NCBI GenBank assembly: GCA_937975915.1
Contig: CALJTY010000001.1
Location: 1-10,741 of the forward strand
Direction: 5' to 3'
Length of the DNA stretch: 10,741 nucleotides
Origin: an uncultured Acidimicrobiaceae bacterium
Lineage (GTDB): Bacteria; Actinomycetota; Acidimicrobiia; Acidimicrobiales; RAAP-2
A program made the position numbers and the translations under genes. Below, in pieces: positions 1-6,775 of this stretch. The first letter of the stretch is position 1; each line of letters starts with the position of its first letter. The notes below the pieces were generated by a model. It had not been told where the DNA came from and did not search any database. It saw only the letters and a program-made list of their open reading frames with translations.

Positions 1-379
1 GACGTGCTCCACGGCGTTTCTTGTCGATACCAAACGTGTCAAATTCAACATCTCGGTAACCTGCCCCAACACCAAGAATCATTCGACCACCAGATAGCTG
101 GTCAAGTGTTGCGAACTCTTCGGCGATGTGAACTGGATGATAGAACGGCAAAAGGAGAATCGACGTTCCAACCTGCATTGTTCCGCTGTATTCAAGCATC
201 GCCGCAGTCATTGAAATAACCTGCGGCGTTTGGAGGTTCGCCAAGAAGTGATTTATCGTGAACACCGAGTCATACCCCCTATCAGCAGCGAGCTGAGTAA
301 GGCTAAAGAGCTCTTTTAGGCGTAAGGGGAGGTCGTCCTCAAATGGGAACTGATGAGAGGCGAGAACCCCAAATTTCAC
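1..379 (-). CDS. Luciferase-like (LLM class) flavin/F420-dependent oxidoreductase, N-terminal part
   Basis: The frame opens with GTG at 379 and stays open for 126 codons to the window edge, so only the N-terminal part (roughly a third to 40% of a usual ~300-350 residue LLM protein) is visible. The translation begins MKFGVLASHQFPF, the first beta strand of the luciferase-like TIM barrel. It continues through AADRGYDSVFTINHF, GTSILLLPFYHPVHIAEEF and then LSGGRMILGVGAGYRDVEF, the hallmark 'GR-x-x-LGVGxGY' segment of the LLM family. Members use FMN or coenzyme F420 to oxidise or reduce small organic substrates; the part seen here does not settle which. GTG is chosen because it overlaps the crotonase stop as GTGA and has GGAAGAG five bases upstream (385-391). 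The context suggests a redox step in the catabolic operon. Confidence 0.85.
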   Translation of the reverse strand, partial: MKFGVLASHQFPFEDDLPLRLKELFSLTQLAADRGYDSVFTINHFLANLQTPQVISMTAAMLEYSGTMQVGTSILLLPFYHPVHIAEEFATLDQLSGGRMILGVGAGYRDVEFDTFGIDKKRRGAR

Positions 380-1350
380 GATTTCTCTTCCGGCAGACGT
401 CCACCAAGTCTAAAGAATGGCGCGACTGCTTCATCGCGTTCCTTCAATGTGCGACCAAGTCCCTTAGTGTTTCGTTCCTTAATGAAGTTGAAGTCACCTT
501 CATCAAATTGCAAGTTAGTTGCCCAACCGTGCCCAATCCATCCGATCATTTCACCAATAGTTTTGCCTTGGGCTTCTTGCATCAAGCGCATCATTGATTT
601 GCCAATCATGATCCCATCAAGTGGCATCATTGAAATTGCCTGAGCGTAATCACGCACCCACTTATCAAGGTCTTCGCGCTCAACAACCTTGTTGACAAAG
701 CCACTCTGCTCTGCTTCATCTGCAAGCAGTGGACGCATCGTCAGCATAATTTCTTTTGACTTGCGGACACCCATGGTTTCAAACCAAGCAAACATGTCCT
801 GCGGGCCAGCACCTAGATATCGAAATGCCGGGTGAGTAAATGTCGCGTCAGGTGACGCAATCACAATGTCTGATGCCAACGCAATTTGCATGTGACCTCC
901 ATAGCAGTATCCATGGACTTGGCTGATTGTGGCTTTTAGGCAGTTAGCAACTGAAGCGGTAAAGGCGCCAAGGATGATGTTGCGGTCAGGAAGGATACGT
1001 TGACGTTGCGCTGGTCGCTTTGGTCGTTCTCCCGGCTTAGGGTCTTTGTAGCCAATGTAGTGACCAAGTTCTGAAGCATCGGCCCCAGTACCAAAGCACG
1101 GTCCATTGCCTCTAAAAATAATGGTCTTAACATCATCGTCAACTTCAGCCTCACGAACAAGGTCACCTACGTATTCCAATGCTGCAATAGGCAGCGCGTT
1201 TAGCTTTTCTGGAACATTAAAAGTGATGAAGGCTGCCTTAATGGATAGATCTTTTTCATACAAGACGGCATTCTTTATAACAGCATCATCCACAGACATC
1301 GCATCGGCGTCCCACTGGGAATCGAGCAATTCATATTCACTTTTCTTCAT
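376..1350 (-). CDS. Crotonase (enoyl-CoA hydratase/isomerase) family protein lacking both usual catalytic Glu
   Basis: A 324-residue crotonase-fold protein, longer than the usual ~260. Numbers here count from the first ATG (1353). The two oxyanion-hole regions are recognisable: FGTGADASEL (87-96) and HGYCYGGHMQIALASD (147-162). Aligned to rat enoyl-CoA hydratase, Glu144 of GGGCEL becomes Gln156, and Glu164 of the QPE segment becomes Ala176 (HPAF), so ordinary syn-hydration is unlikely. A basic, proline-rich loop (about 102-120, YKDPKPGERPKRPAQRQR) makes the stretch between the oxyanion segments about 18 residues longer than in the rat enzyme, and a C-terminal extension follows the fold. It may be an isomerase, hydrolase, C-C lyase or other crotonase activity acting on a CoA thioester. 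Two ATGs are adjacent: the first (1353) overlaps the synthetase stop but lies only 2 nt from AAGGAG (1356-1361). The second (1350) has 5 nt spacing and is preferred. The stop overlaps the next gene by 4 nt. Confidence 0.88.
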   Translation of the reverse strand: MKKSEYELLDSQWDADAMSVDDAVIKNAVLYEKDLSIKAAFITFNVPEKLNALPIAALEYVGDLVREAEVDDDVKTIIFRGNGPCFGTGADASELGHYIGYKDPKPGERPKRPAQRQRILPDRNIILGAFTASVANCLKATISQVHGYCYGGHMQIALASDIVIASPDATFTHPAFRYLGAGPQDMFAWFETMGVRKSKEIMLTMRPLLADEAEQSGFVNKVVEREDLDKWVRDYAQAISMMPLDGIMIGKSMMRLMQEAQGKTIGEMIGWIGHGWATNLQFDEGDFNFIKERNTKGLGRTLKERDEAVAPFFRLGGRLPEEKS

Positions 1351-2873
1351 CATTTCTCCTTATTTTGTCTATTTTTCAAACTTTGACGTTGGATTTTTCC
1401 TGCGTCGGTACGAGGTAGTTCATCAAGAAACTCGACATCTCGAACTTGCTTAAAGTGCGCTAGCCGATCGCGAGAAAACGCGATGATCTCCTGCGCAGTT
1501 GCATTTAGGTTTTCACGTAATACAACAAAAGCTTTAGGTACTTCGCCAAGGCGTTCATCATCAGCTCCAACAACAACGACATCCGCAATTGCGGGGTGCT
1601 GGCGAAGTTCACGTTCAATTTCTCCAGGCCACACCTGGTATCCGCCGCATTTAATCAACTCACGTTTTCTCCCGGCGAGAAATAAAACATTGTCTTCATC
1701 AATTGAACCAATGTCGCCAGTTCGAACCCAGCCATCCACAATCAAAATGTCATCTTCACTGACTTCCCCGGCGTATCCCTTTGACATCGACGTACGAACC
1801 CAAATCTCACCTTGTTCGCCAATTGTCAACTCGCTTAGATCTTCACCACGAATTTCTAGTTCTACACCCTCGTAGATGTGCCCTGCGGCTCCAGGCTTCC
1901 AGCTACCGTCTCTGAAATCCTTGGATGACCATCCTGCGATGTGACCAGTTTCCGTGGATCCGTAGTTAGAAAGGATTGGAACATGGAATCTCTCTTCAAA
2001 CTCAATGCGCAATACGGGGTCTAGCGCTTGACCAGCAGTTAAAACTTGGTGAACACTTGTCAAATCAATTTTCTCGTCTGAATGAACAAGGTCGTACATC
2101 ATTGTTGGCAAAAGAAATAAGTTGTCAATCTGATATTTCTCAACGAGCTCGCCAACTGTCGTCACACGAAATCGTTCCATCAATACAACAGATCTTCCGA
2201 CATAAATTGCAAACATTAAAGAGTGCTGACCGCCCCCATGGAAGAGTGGCCAACATAGGAGATTGGGTGAAACCGTTTGCGGCGCGAGTGGATATGGCCC
2301 AGGCTTGCCACCTTTTGAGGCACGAGCAAGTGTTTCAAGTGCAGCAAAAATTCCTTGTGCTGTATTTATCACTGGCTTAGGGAGTCCACTCGTTCCACCA
2401 GTGAAGAGAATTACCGCTTCATCATCATTTGCAACATTTTCTATTTCCTTCAACGTCGTGGACTTTTCTGCCAGTGTTTGCAGATTCTGGCCCTTTGAAG
2501 AGTCTCCAACCAGTGAAACGTTGTATCCAGTAGGGATGATGTTTGCTTTATCTTCTACTGTGACAACAAGAGTTGGCTTAGTTTTCAACAAGCACTCTTT
2601 CAACTCATTTTCGTTGTACAGCCAGCTAATAGTGATCGGGATTGCCCCAATTTGCCAAGCACCGAACAATGCGAACACGAGCTGAGGGGAATTTTGAAGA
2701 AAAAGTGCGACCCTGTCGCCTTTGCCAATCCCGAGCGAACGTAACGCAGAAGCATATTTCCCAGAAACATCCCCCCATTCACCCCATGTCCATGAGCGCC
2801 CATCTTCGAAAACGAGTCCAGTTTTAGCTGGTCCCTCATTTGCTCGATCGCTGAGTATTTGGGCTAAGTTCAC
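1350..2873 (-). CDS. AMP-forming acyl-CoA synthetase / ligase (second of two)
   Basis: This 507-residue ANL-superfamily enzyme is full length. It should activate a carboxylic acid with ATP to the acyl-adenylate and then to the CoA thioester. Visible core motifs in order are: the phosphate loop FTGGTSGLPKP (157-167, the TGGTSG variant of TSGTTG); the adenine-binding YGSTETG (304-310); RTGDIG (385-390), with ribose-binding Asp387; hinge and A8 region GRKRELIKCGGYQVWPGEIE (401-420); and PRTDAGKIQR (487-496), with the adenylation lysine at 493. The GTG start is fixed by an in-frame TAA immediately before it. No Shine-Dalgarno sequence is seen, but a -10 box lies just upstream, which suggests a leaderless or nearly leaderless transcript. 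The protein clearly differs from the neighbouring synthetase in its loops, so the two probably act on different acids. Substrate not predictable from the sequence. Confidence 0.92.
   Translation of the reverse strand: MNLAQILSDRANEGPAKTGLVFEDGRSWTWGEWGDVSGKYASALRSLGIGKGDRVALFLQNSPQLVFALFGAWQIGAIPITISWLYNENELKECLLKTKPTLVVTVEDKANIIPTGYNVSLVGDSSKGQNLQTLAEKSTTLKEIENVANDDEAVILFTGGTSGLPKPVINTAQGIFAALETLARASKGGKPGPYPLAPQTVSPNLLCWPLFHGGGQHSLMFAIYVGRSVVLMERFRVTTVGELVEKYQIDNLFLLPTMMYDLVHSDEKIDLTSVHQVLTAGQALDPVLRIEFEERFHVPILSNYGSTETGHIAGWSSKDFRDGSWKPGAAGHIYEGVELEIRGEDLSELTIGEQGEIWVRTSMSKGYAGEVSEDDILIVDGWVRTGDIGSIDEDNVLFLAGRKRELIKCGGYQVWPGEIERELRQHPAIADVVVVGADDERLGEVPKAFVVLRENLNATAQEIIAFSRDRLAHFKQVRDVEFLDELPRTDAGKIQRQSLKNRQNKEK
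1356..1361 (-). promoter_or_regulatory. Ribosome binding site of the crotonase gene
   Basis: A strong AAGGAG lies inside the last codons of the upstream synthetase gene. Spacing is 2 nt to the ATG at 1353 and 5 nt to the ATG at 1350, which favours the second ATG as the start. Confidence 0.6.
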
Positions 2874-2881
2874 TTAACCAC

Positions 2882-2887
2882 TGTATA
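2882..2887 (-). promoter_or_regulatory. Putative -10 box of an internal promoter
   Basis: On the minus strand the sequence is TATACA, 8 bases before the GTG at 2873. With usual -10 geometry, transcription would start near 2875, giving an mRNA with essentially no leader. No convincing -35 hexamer is seen at 17-18 bp (ATTTCT or GATTTC), so activity is a prediction. Confidence 0.45.
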
Positions 2888-2902
2888 CCATCCGGTTGGT
2901 AT
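2885..2902. promoter_or_regulatory. 18-bp palindromic operator, TetR type
   Basis: ATACCATCCGGTTGGTAT is an inverted repeat in which 8 of 9 base pairs match; only the T/T pair at 2891/2896 fails. Half sites ATACCA/TGGTAT around a central CCGG are of the kind bound by TetR-family repressors of acyl-CoA metabolism. It overlaps the putative -10 box and lies 12-29 bases upstream of the second synthetase start, in the only real gap of the operon. No regulator gene is in the window. Confidence 0.6.
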
Positions 2903-2923
2903 CAAGAAATCCCATTGAAACCC

Positions 2924-4450
2924 CTACCGAACCAGAATTTTCTTCTTATAAATCTTGCCATTTTCGTCTCGTGGCAAACTCTCAACAAAATGCAGTTCTT
3001 TGGGAAGTTTTTGCCTAGACAGTCTCTCTTTGCAGAAGCCCATGATTATGCCCTTTAACTCGTCACTTGGCACAAATCCTGGGAGCAACTCAATAGCGGC
3101 GATTGGCACTTCACCTAAGTCAGGGTGATCTTTTGAAATCACGGCTACGTCATATATAGCTTCATGAAGTATTAATACAGCTTCAATTTCTGCCGGATAA
3201 ACATTGACACCACCACTAATAATTAGCTCGACTGATCTTCCAGCCAAGTAGAGGTATCCCTCTTCATCAACGTAACCAAGGTCGCCGACAGTTAACAAAC
3301 GACCACGTCGAATGCTTTCAGTTTTGCCAGGATCATTGTGGTATTCCATAACGTCTTCGCCTTGACGCATGTAAACAGTGCCGACAGTTCCAGCTGGAAC
3401 TTCGTTACCTTCATCGTCGAGAATTTTTAACTCCGCAATTGACATAGGTCTGCCCACTGTGCCCGGGTGTGATAGCCACTCGTGAGGCTTTGCAAGTGTC
3501 GAGCCTACTTCAGTAGATCCGTAGTACTCAAAAATTACGGGACCGAGCCACTCAAACATTTGTTTTTTTATTTCTACGGGGCAAGGAGCAGCTCCATGAG
3601 TTACAAATTGCAGCGAGGAAACATCGTATCGATCTCGAACTTCTTTTTTTAGTTGAAGAAGTCGAATGAAATGGGTTGGTACCATGTGGGTTGAAGTTAC
3701 GTGCTCAGTCGAGATAAGTTCGAGACACTTCTCAGGTGTCCATCCATCCATAAGCACAACGCAGTAGCCCAAGTGCAAAACACCCATCGCGTTTGAAATA
3801 TTTGCTGCGTGATACATGGGCGCTGTGACGAGCCAAACGCCATCAACGCCTGGCTTCATACCGTAATCATCAAAGATCCATCGGTACACTTGTGCGCCTT
3901 CATCGGCTGTCTTCCCGCTTAAAGGTCGCTTGACACCTTTAGGGCGGCCTGTCGTGCCAGATGTGTACTGCATGACAGAGCCAGCTGGGCGTTCAGCTGG
4001 GAGCTCCGCTGATTGATCAGTAAATAGATCAGCAAAGTCATTACACCCGGCGGCGGCGCCTTCAGAGTAAACAACTACATCAAGACCTTCGGCGGCTTTC
4101 GAAACCAATGTCTGAAATTGTGACGCACAAATAACAATTTTTGCTTCACAGTCTTGCAAGATGTAGCGAATTTCTGGCTCAGTCAGGTGATAATTCAACG
4201 TTGTTAAATAGACGCCAGACTGCATAGTCGCCAAATATAATTTTATAAATTCTGGTGAATTCGTCATCACTGAAGCAACCACATCTCCCTTTTGAACGTT
4301 TGCGACATTCGCAAGACCATGTGACAAACGATTCACATCTTGGAATAATTCACCAAAAGTTATTCTCTGATTTGTTGCAGTCACTAGTGCAGGTCGTTCG
4401 GGCTCAACTTGTGCCCAGGACCAGAATCCCATTAAGTCACGAGGGGTCAT
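2924..4450 (-). CDS. AMP-forming acyl-CoA synthetase / ligase (first of two)
   Basis: This is a 508-residue ANL-superfamily acyl-CoA synthetase, FadD-like and full length. Core motifs are intact: YTSGTTGRPKGV (162-173) as phosphate loop, EYYGSTEVG (308-316) for adenine binding, TVGDLGYVDEEGYLYLAGR (387-405) with ribose-binding Asp390, IISGGVNVYPAEIE (410-423) as the A8 loop, and PRDENGKIYKK (493-503) with catalytic Lys499. It should form an acyl-adenylate and then a CoA thioester in the cytosol. The ATG at 4450 has AAGGAG nine bases upstream, lying inside the end of the deleted nitroreductase ORF, from which it is separated by 4 nt. Its stop is followed by the 50-base gap with the operator. 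FadD-type annotation is safe; the acid it activates is not predictable. Confidence 0.93.
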   Translation of the reverse strand: MTPRDLMGFWSWAQVEPERPALVTATNQRITFGELFQDVNRLSHGLANVANVQKGDVVASVMTNSPEFIKLYLATMQSGVYLTTLNYHLTEPEIRYILQDCEAKIVICASQFQTLVSKAAEGLDVVVYSEGAAAGCNDFADLFTDQSAELPAERPAGSVMQYTSGTTGRPKGVKRPLSGKTADEGAQVYRWIFDDYGMKPGVDGVWLVTAPMYHAANISNAMGVLHLGYCVVLMDGWTPEKCLELISTEHVTSTHMVPTHFIRLLQLKKEVRDRYDVSSLQFVTHGAAPCPVEIKKQMFEWLGPVIFEYYGSTEVGSTLAKPHEWLSHPGTVGRPMSIAELKILDDEGNEVPAGTVGTVYMRQGEDVMEYHNDPGKTESIRRGRLLTVGDLGYVDEEGYLYLAGRSVELIISGGVNVYPAEIEAVLILHEAIYDVAVISKDHPDLGEVPIAAIELLPGFVPSDELKGIIMGFCKERLSRQKLPKELHFVESLPRDENGKIYKKKILVR

Positions 4451-4454
4451 ATGC

Positions 4455-4685
4455 TTATTCTCCTTTTCCCCATGTATTAAAACGAAGTATTTCTTTCACT
4501 GGCAGTCGATGTGCAGCATTAAGGTTCAGCCCCTTGATGTGTGCCACCGGAATAATTGTGGACTGTTGGGCGATGCGAAGACACTCTTCAATTAGTTCTC
4601 GAAACACCGCACGAACAAAATCAAGGCGAAAACGGACGGTTCGAGTTGTCGTCAACACTTCATCAACATCAGTAATTAACTTCAT
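4455..4685 (-). pseudogene. Internally deleted nitroreductase remnant (76 aa, in-frame loss of about 150 codons)
   Basis: This short ORF joins the two ends of a nitroreductase. Residues 8-41 (DEVLTTTRTVRFRLDF...AQQ) match residues 9-42 of the complete nitroreductase at 8152-8838, with 23 of 34 identical by eye. Residues 45-72 (IPVAHIKGLN...RFNTW) align without gaps to residues 196-223 of that protein (MPIAYTIGTN...YWNGW). The 150 residues between, including the FMN-binding PTGGNAQDW segment and the core, are absent, yet the frame is kept. The arginines of the first FMN site (Arg18, Arg20) remain. It starts directly after the dehydrogenase stop (TAGATG), has GGAG five bases before its ATG, and ends 4 nt before the next gene. 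A working flavoenzyme is very unlikely; an expressed small protein or a translational-coupling relic is possible. An assembly gap is a less likely alternative. Confidence 0.8.
4460..4465 (-). promoter_or_regulatory. Ribosome binding site of the first synthetase, inside the remnant ORF
   Basis: AAGGAG, 9 nt from the synthetase ATG at 4450, encodes part of the last residues (GKGE) of the deleted nitroreductase ORF. Translation of the remnant would therefore run through this site and couple to the synthetase, one reason its ends may have been kept. Confidence 0.6.
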
Positions 4686-5591
4686 CTACACTCCAAGCGC
4701 CGATTGAATAAGCGCGATTTCATCAGTCCCATCTTTTGGAACAATGAAGTCATCAATGTTTACAATCTCTTGAATGTGATCTCTAATCTCCTCTGGAGTC
4801 GCAATTCGAGGCGACGTAGACCACCCAGGACTCATGCCAATAAATACTCTGGCGATTCTTCCACCACCAACCGAGAAAATGTGGTGGCTCAGATCACATT
4901 CTGGTGAAACCAGATAGGCAACGAATGCTGCGACGTGAGCTGGATCCAATTTTGAGGCCATGTCGCCCAACAGTTCTTCAGTCATCCTGGTTCGCGCTGT
5001 TGGTCCGATGCAGTTTGCGGTGATTCCAAATCTTTCACCTTCAACTGCGATTACATTCATCAACCCGACGAGCCCCATCTTCGCGGCGGCATAGTTTGCC
5101 TGACCAAAAGTACCGAGCAACCCCGAAGATGAAGTTGTAAGAACTATCCTTCCGTGGCGCTGCTCTTTCATAATTTGAAATGCAGGCTGACACACATTGA
5201 ATCCACCATGCAAGTGAACCGCAAATACGTCTTCAATGTCTTGCTCTGACAGTTTGGCAAAAGATCTGTCTCGCAAAATTCCTGCGTTATGAATTACTGC
5301 GTCGATGCGACCGAACTTTTCTACTGCAAGGGCAACAACTTCTTCGCCGCCTTCTCTCGTTGCAATTGACGCACTCGAGGCGACTGCTTCTCCTCCAGCT
5401 GCACGAATTAATTCGGCACAACTTTCGGCTACTTGTACAGAACCACCTGAGCCATCAAGGGTGCTTCCAACGTCATTTACGATCACGGATGCACCTCTCG
5501 TGGCAAGGAGTTCAGCGTGGGCACGACCTATCCCACCGCCAGCGCCAGTAATAAGAACAACCTGACCTTTAAGTGAAAGCGGCGTACTCAA
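4686..5591 (-). CDS. Short-chain dehydrogenase/reductase, HSD17B4-like 3-hydroxyacyl-CoA dehydrogenase type
   Basis: A 301-residue classical SDR with a C-terminal extension of about 50 residues. The Rossmann motif TGAGGGIG is at 15-22 and VIVNDVG follows at the end of beta 2, where Asp40 favours NAD over NADP. NAG is at 102-104 and the catalytic set is Ser154, Tyr167 and Lys171 (YAAAK). The VNDVG...DGSGGS and RDRSFAKLSEQDIEDVFAVH segments resemble the dehydrogenase part of peroxisomal multifunctional enzyme 2 (HSD17B4), so oxidation of a 3-hydroxyacyl-CoA just before thiolysis is the likely job. The chosen TTG start overlaps the thiolase stop as TTGA, has GGAAAG upstream and gives the usual MSTPLSLKG N-terminus. 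An ATG at 5630 would add 13 unusual residues and overlap the thiolase by 43 nt. Substrate uncertain. Confidence 0.85.
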   Translation of the reverse strand: MSTPLSLKGQVVLITGAGGGIGRAHAELLATRGASVIVNDVGSTLDGSGGSVQVAESCAELIRAAGGEAVASSASIATREGGEEVVALAVEKFGRIDAVIHNAGILRDRSFAKLSEQDIEDVFAVHLHGGFNVCQPAFQIMKEQRHGRIVLTTSSSGLLGTFGQANYAAAKMGLVGLMNVIAVEGERFGITANCIGPTARTRMTEELLGDMASKLDPAHVAAFVAYLVSPECDLSHHIFSVGGGRIARVFIGMSPGWSTSPRIATPEEIRDHIQEIVNIDDFIVPKDGTDEIALIQSALGV

Positions 5592-6775
5592 CCCAGTGAC
5601 TTTCCGAAAATTGCTGCGAAGGCCACACATGCTCCAGGTTGGCCGCCAAGATTTTGTGCCATTGCGAGTGTTGCACCAGGGACTTGACGCTCGCCTGCTT
5701 CATTTCGAAGTTGTAGCCAGCACTCAAACATCATGCGTAGCCCAGTTGCCCCAATGGGGTGCCCAAAGGACTTAAGCCCACCGTCAACGTTTACAGGCAT
5801 TTCACCCATACGATCAAATGTCCCGTTTAGAACGTCTTTCCATGCTTCACCGCGGTTAGAGAGTCCGAGGTCTTCCATCAACACCAATTCTGTTGGGGTG
5901 AAGCAGTCGTGACACTCAACAAGAGAGAGTTCCTCGCGAGGATTTGTAATTCCAGCCTGATCATAAACATCACGTGCAGTAATAGCTACCTCAGGAAATG
6001 TGGTGTAGTCGTATGACGAAGTCATTGCACCATCGCAAGCACCTGAAACAAATGAAAGTCCCTTGAGGAAAATTGGTCGATCTGTGTACTTGTACGCATC
6101 TTCGGCGCGAACAATCACAGCCGCCACAGCACCATCGGATACGCCGGAGCAATCAAATACCCCAAGCGGCCCCGCAACTTTCTGAGCATTAGTGATCGTT
6201 TCTTTGCTCACCGCAGAGCGAAATTGTGCTCTTTCATTTAGCACACCATTTTGATGATTTTTCCACGCAATGTGAGTTAAAACTTCGCGAAGCTGGTCTT
6301 CGCTTAGGCCATATTTATGAGCGTACGCAGGAGCAAGTAATGAAAAAGCGCCAGGTGCTGTCCAGTTGATGTCGGTTCCGTCAGATGGTGGCCAAGATGC
6401 AGTGAGTCCAGCAAACGATGAGTCCTTTAATTTCTCTACCCCCGTCGCCATAACAATGTCATATGCACCACTCGCCACTGCGAAAGCTGCGTTTCGAAAT
6501 GACTCAGAACCGGTTGCACAATAATTTTCAACTCGCGTCACAGGTTTGCCTTTAAGTTGTAACGGCTTAGACAACGTAACGCCAGCCATCCCTGAGCCTT
6601 GCGTTCCAACCCAAAAGGCGTCAATGTCATCGAGCTCTAGGCCCTCAGATGACTGAAGGGACTCTTTAACAGCATCAATTAATAAGTCGTCTGCTGACTT
6701 ATTCCAATGATCACGAAATGGGGTACACCCCATCGCAACAATTGCAACTCGATCTCTCATTCCGTGATTAGCCAT
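5588..6775 (-). CDS. SCP2-type thiolase (acetyl-CoA acyltransferase family)
   Basis: A 395-residue thiolase of the SCP2/archaeal type, probably cleaving a 3-ketoacyl-CoA with CoA, or the reverse. The nucleophile is Cys86 in ENYCATGSE; the second catalytic block is ECHDCFTPTEL, with His289 and Cys291; and GHPIGATG supplies His339. The C-terminal loop is QNLGGQPGACVAF rather than the CxG motif of classical thiolases. A cysteine at 86 argues against a pure Ltp2-like aldolase. ATG at 6775 is chosen because AGGGAG lies six bases upstream; the longer frame to 6832 adds a hydrophobic stretch unlike the family. It overlaps the upstream HMGCS/DUF35 gene by 8 nt and the dehydrogenase by 4 nt. SCP2-type thiolases typically need a DUF35 partner, which is what the neighbour provides. 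Confidence 0.9.
   Translation of the reverse strand: MANHGMRDRVAIVAMGCTPFRDHWNKSADDLLIDAVKESLQSSEGLELDDIDAFWVGTQGSGMAGVTLSKPLQLKGKPVTRVENYCATGSESFRNAAFAVASGAYDIVMATGVEKLKDSSFAGLTASWPPSDGTDINWTAPGAFSLLAPAYAHKYGLSEDQLREVLTHIAWKNHQNGVLNERAQFRSAVSKETITNAQKVAGPLGVFDCSGVSDGAVAAVIVRAEDAYKYTDRPIFLKGLSFVSGACDGAMTSSYDYTTFPEVAITARDVYDQAGITNPREELSLVECHDCFTPTELVLMEDLGLSNRGEAWKDVLNGTFDRMGEMPVNVDGGLKSFGHPIGATGLRMMFECWLQLRNEAGERQVPGATLAMAQNLGGQPGACVAFAAIFGKSLG

Noticed and set aside
1976..2380. Open frame of 134 codons on the plus strand
   Set aside because: It lies wholly antisense to the second synthetase, whose motifs are all intact, and its translation has no recognisable domain. The same holds for the plus-strand frames at 1483-1875, 2263-2685, 4255-4707 and 6898-7242.
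2885..2902. The palindrome as a transcription terminator hairpin
   Set aside because: No T-run follows on either strand and the stem is short, with a CCGG core. Operator over -10 box is the better reading.
3677..3684. TGGTACCA palindrome as a second operator
   Set aside because: It is a short 8-bp palindrome inside the coding part of the first synthetase, without the CCGG core or a promoter nearby. An AACCGGTT in the thiolase gene near 6509 was dismissed for the same reason.
5592..5630. ATG at 5630 as start of the dehydrogenase
   Set aside because: It would extend into the thiolase gene by 43 nt, with GGAG only one base from the ATG, and adds residues atypical for SDR proteins. The TTG at 5591 fits better, though a non-ATG start leaves some doubt.
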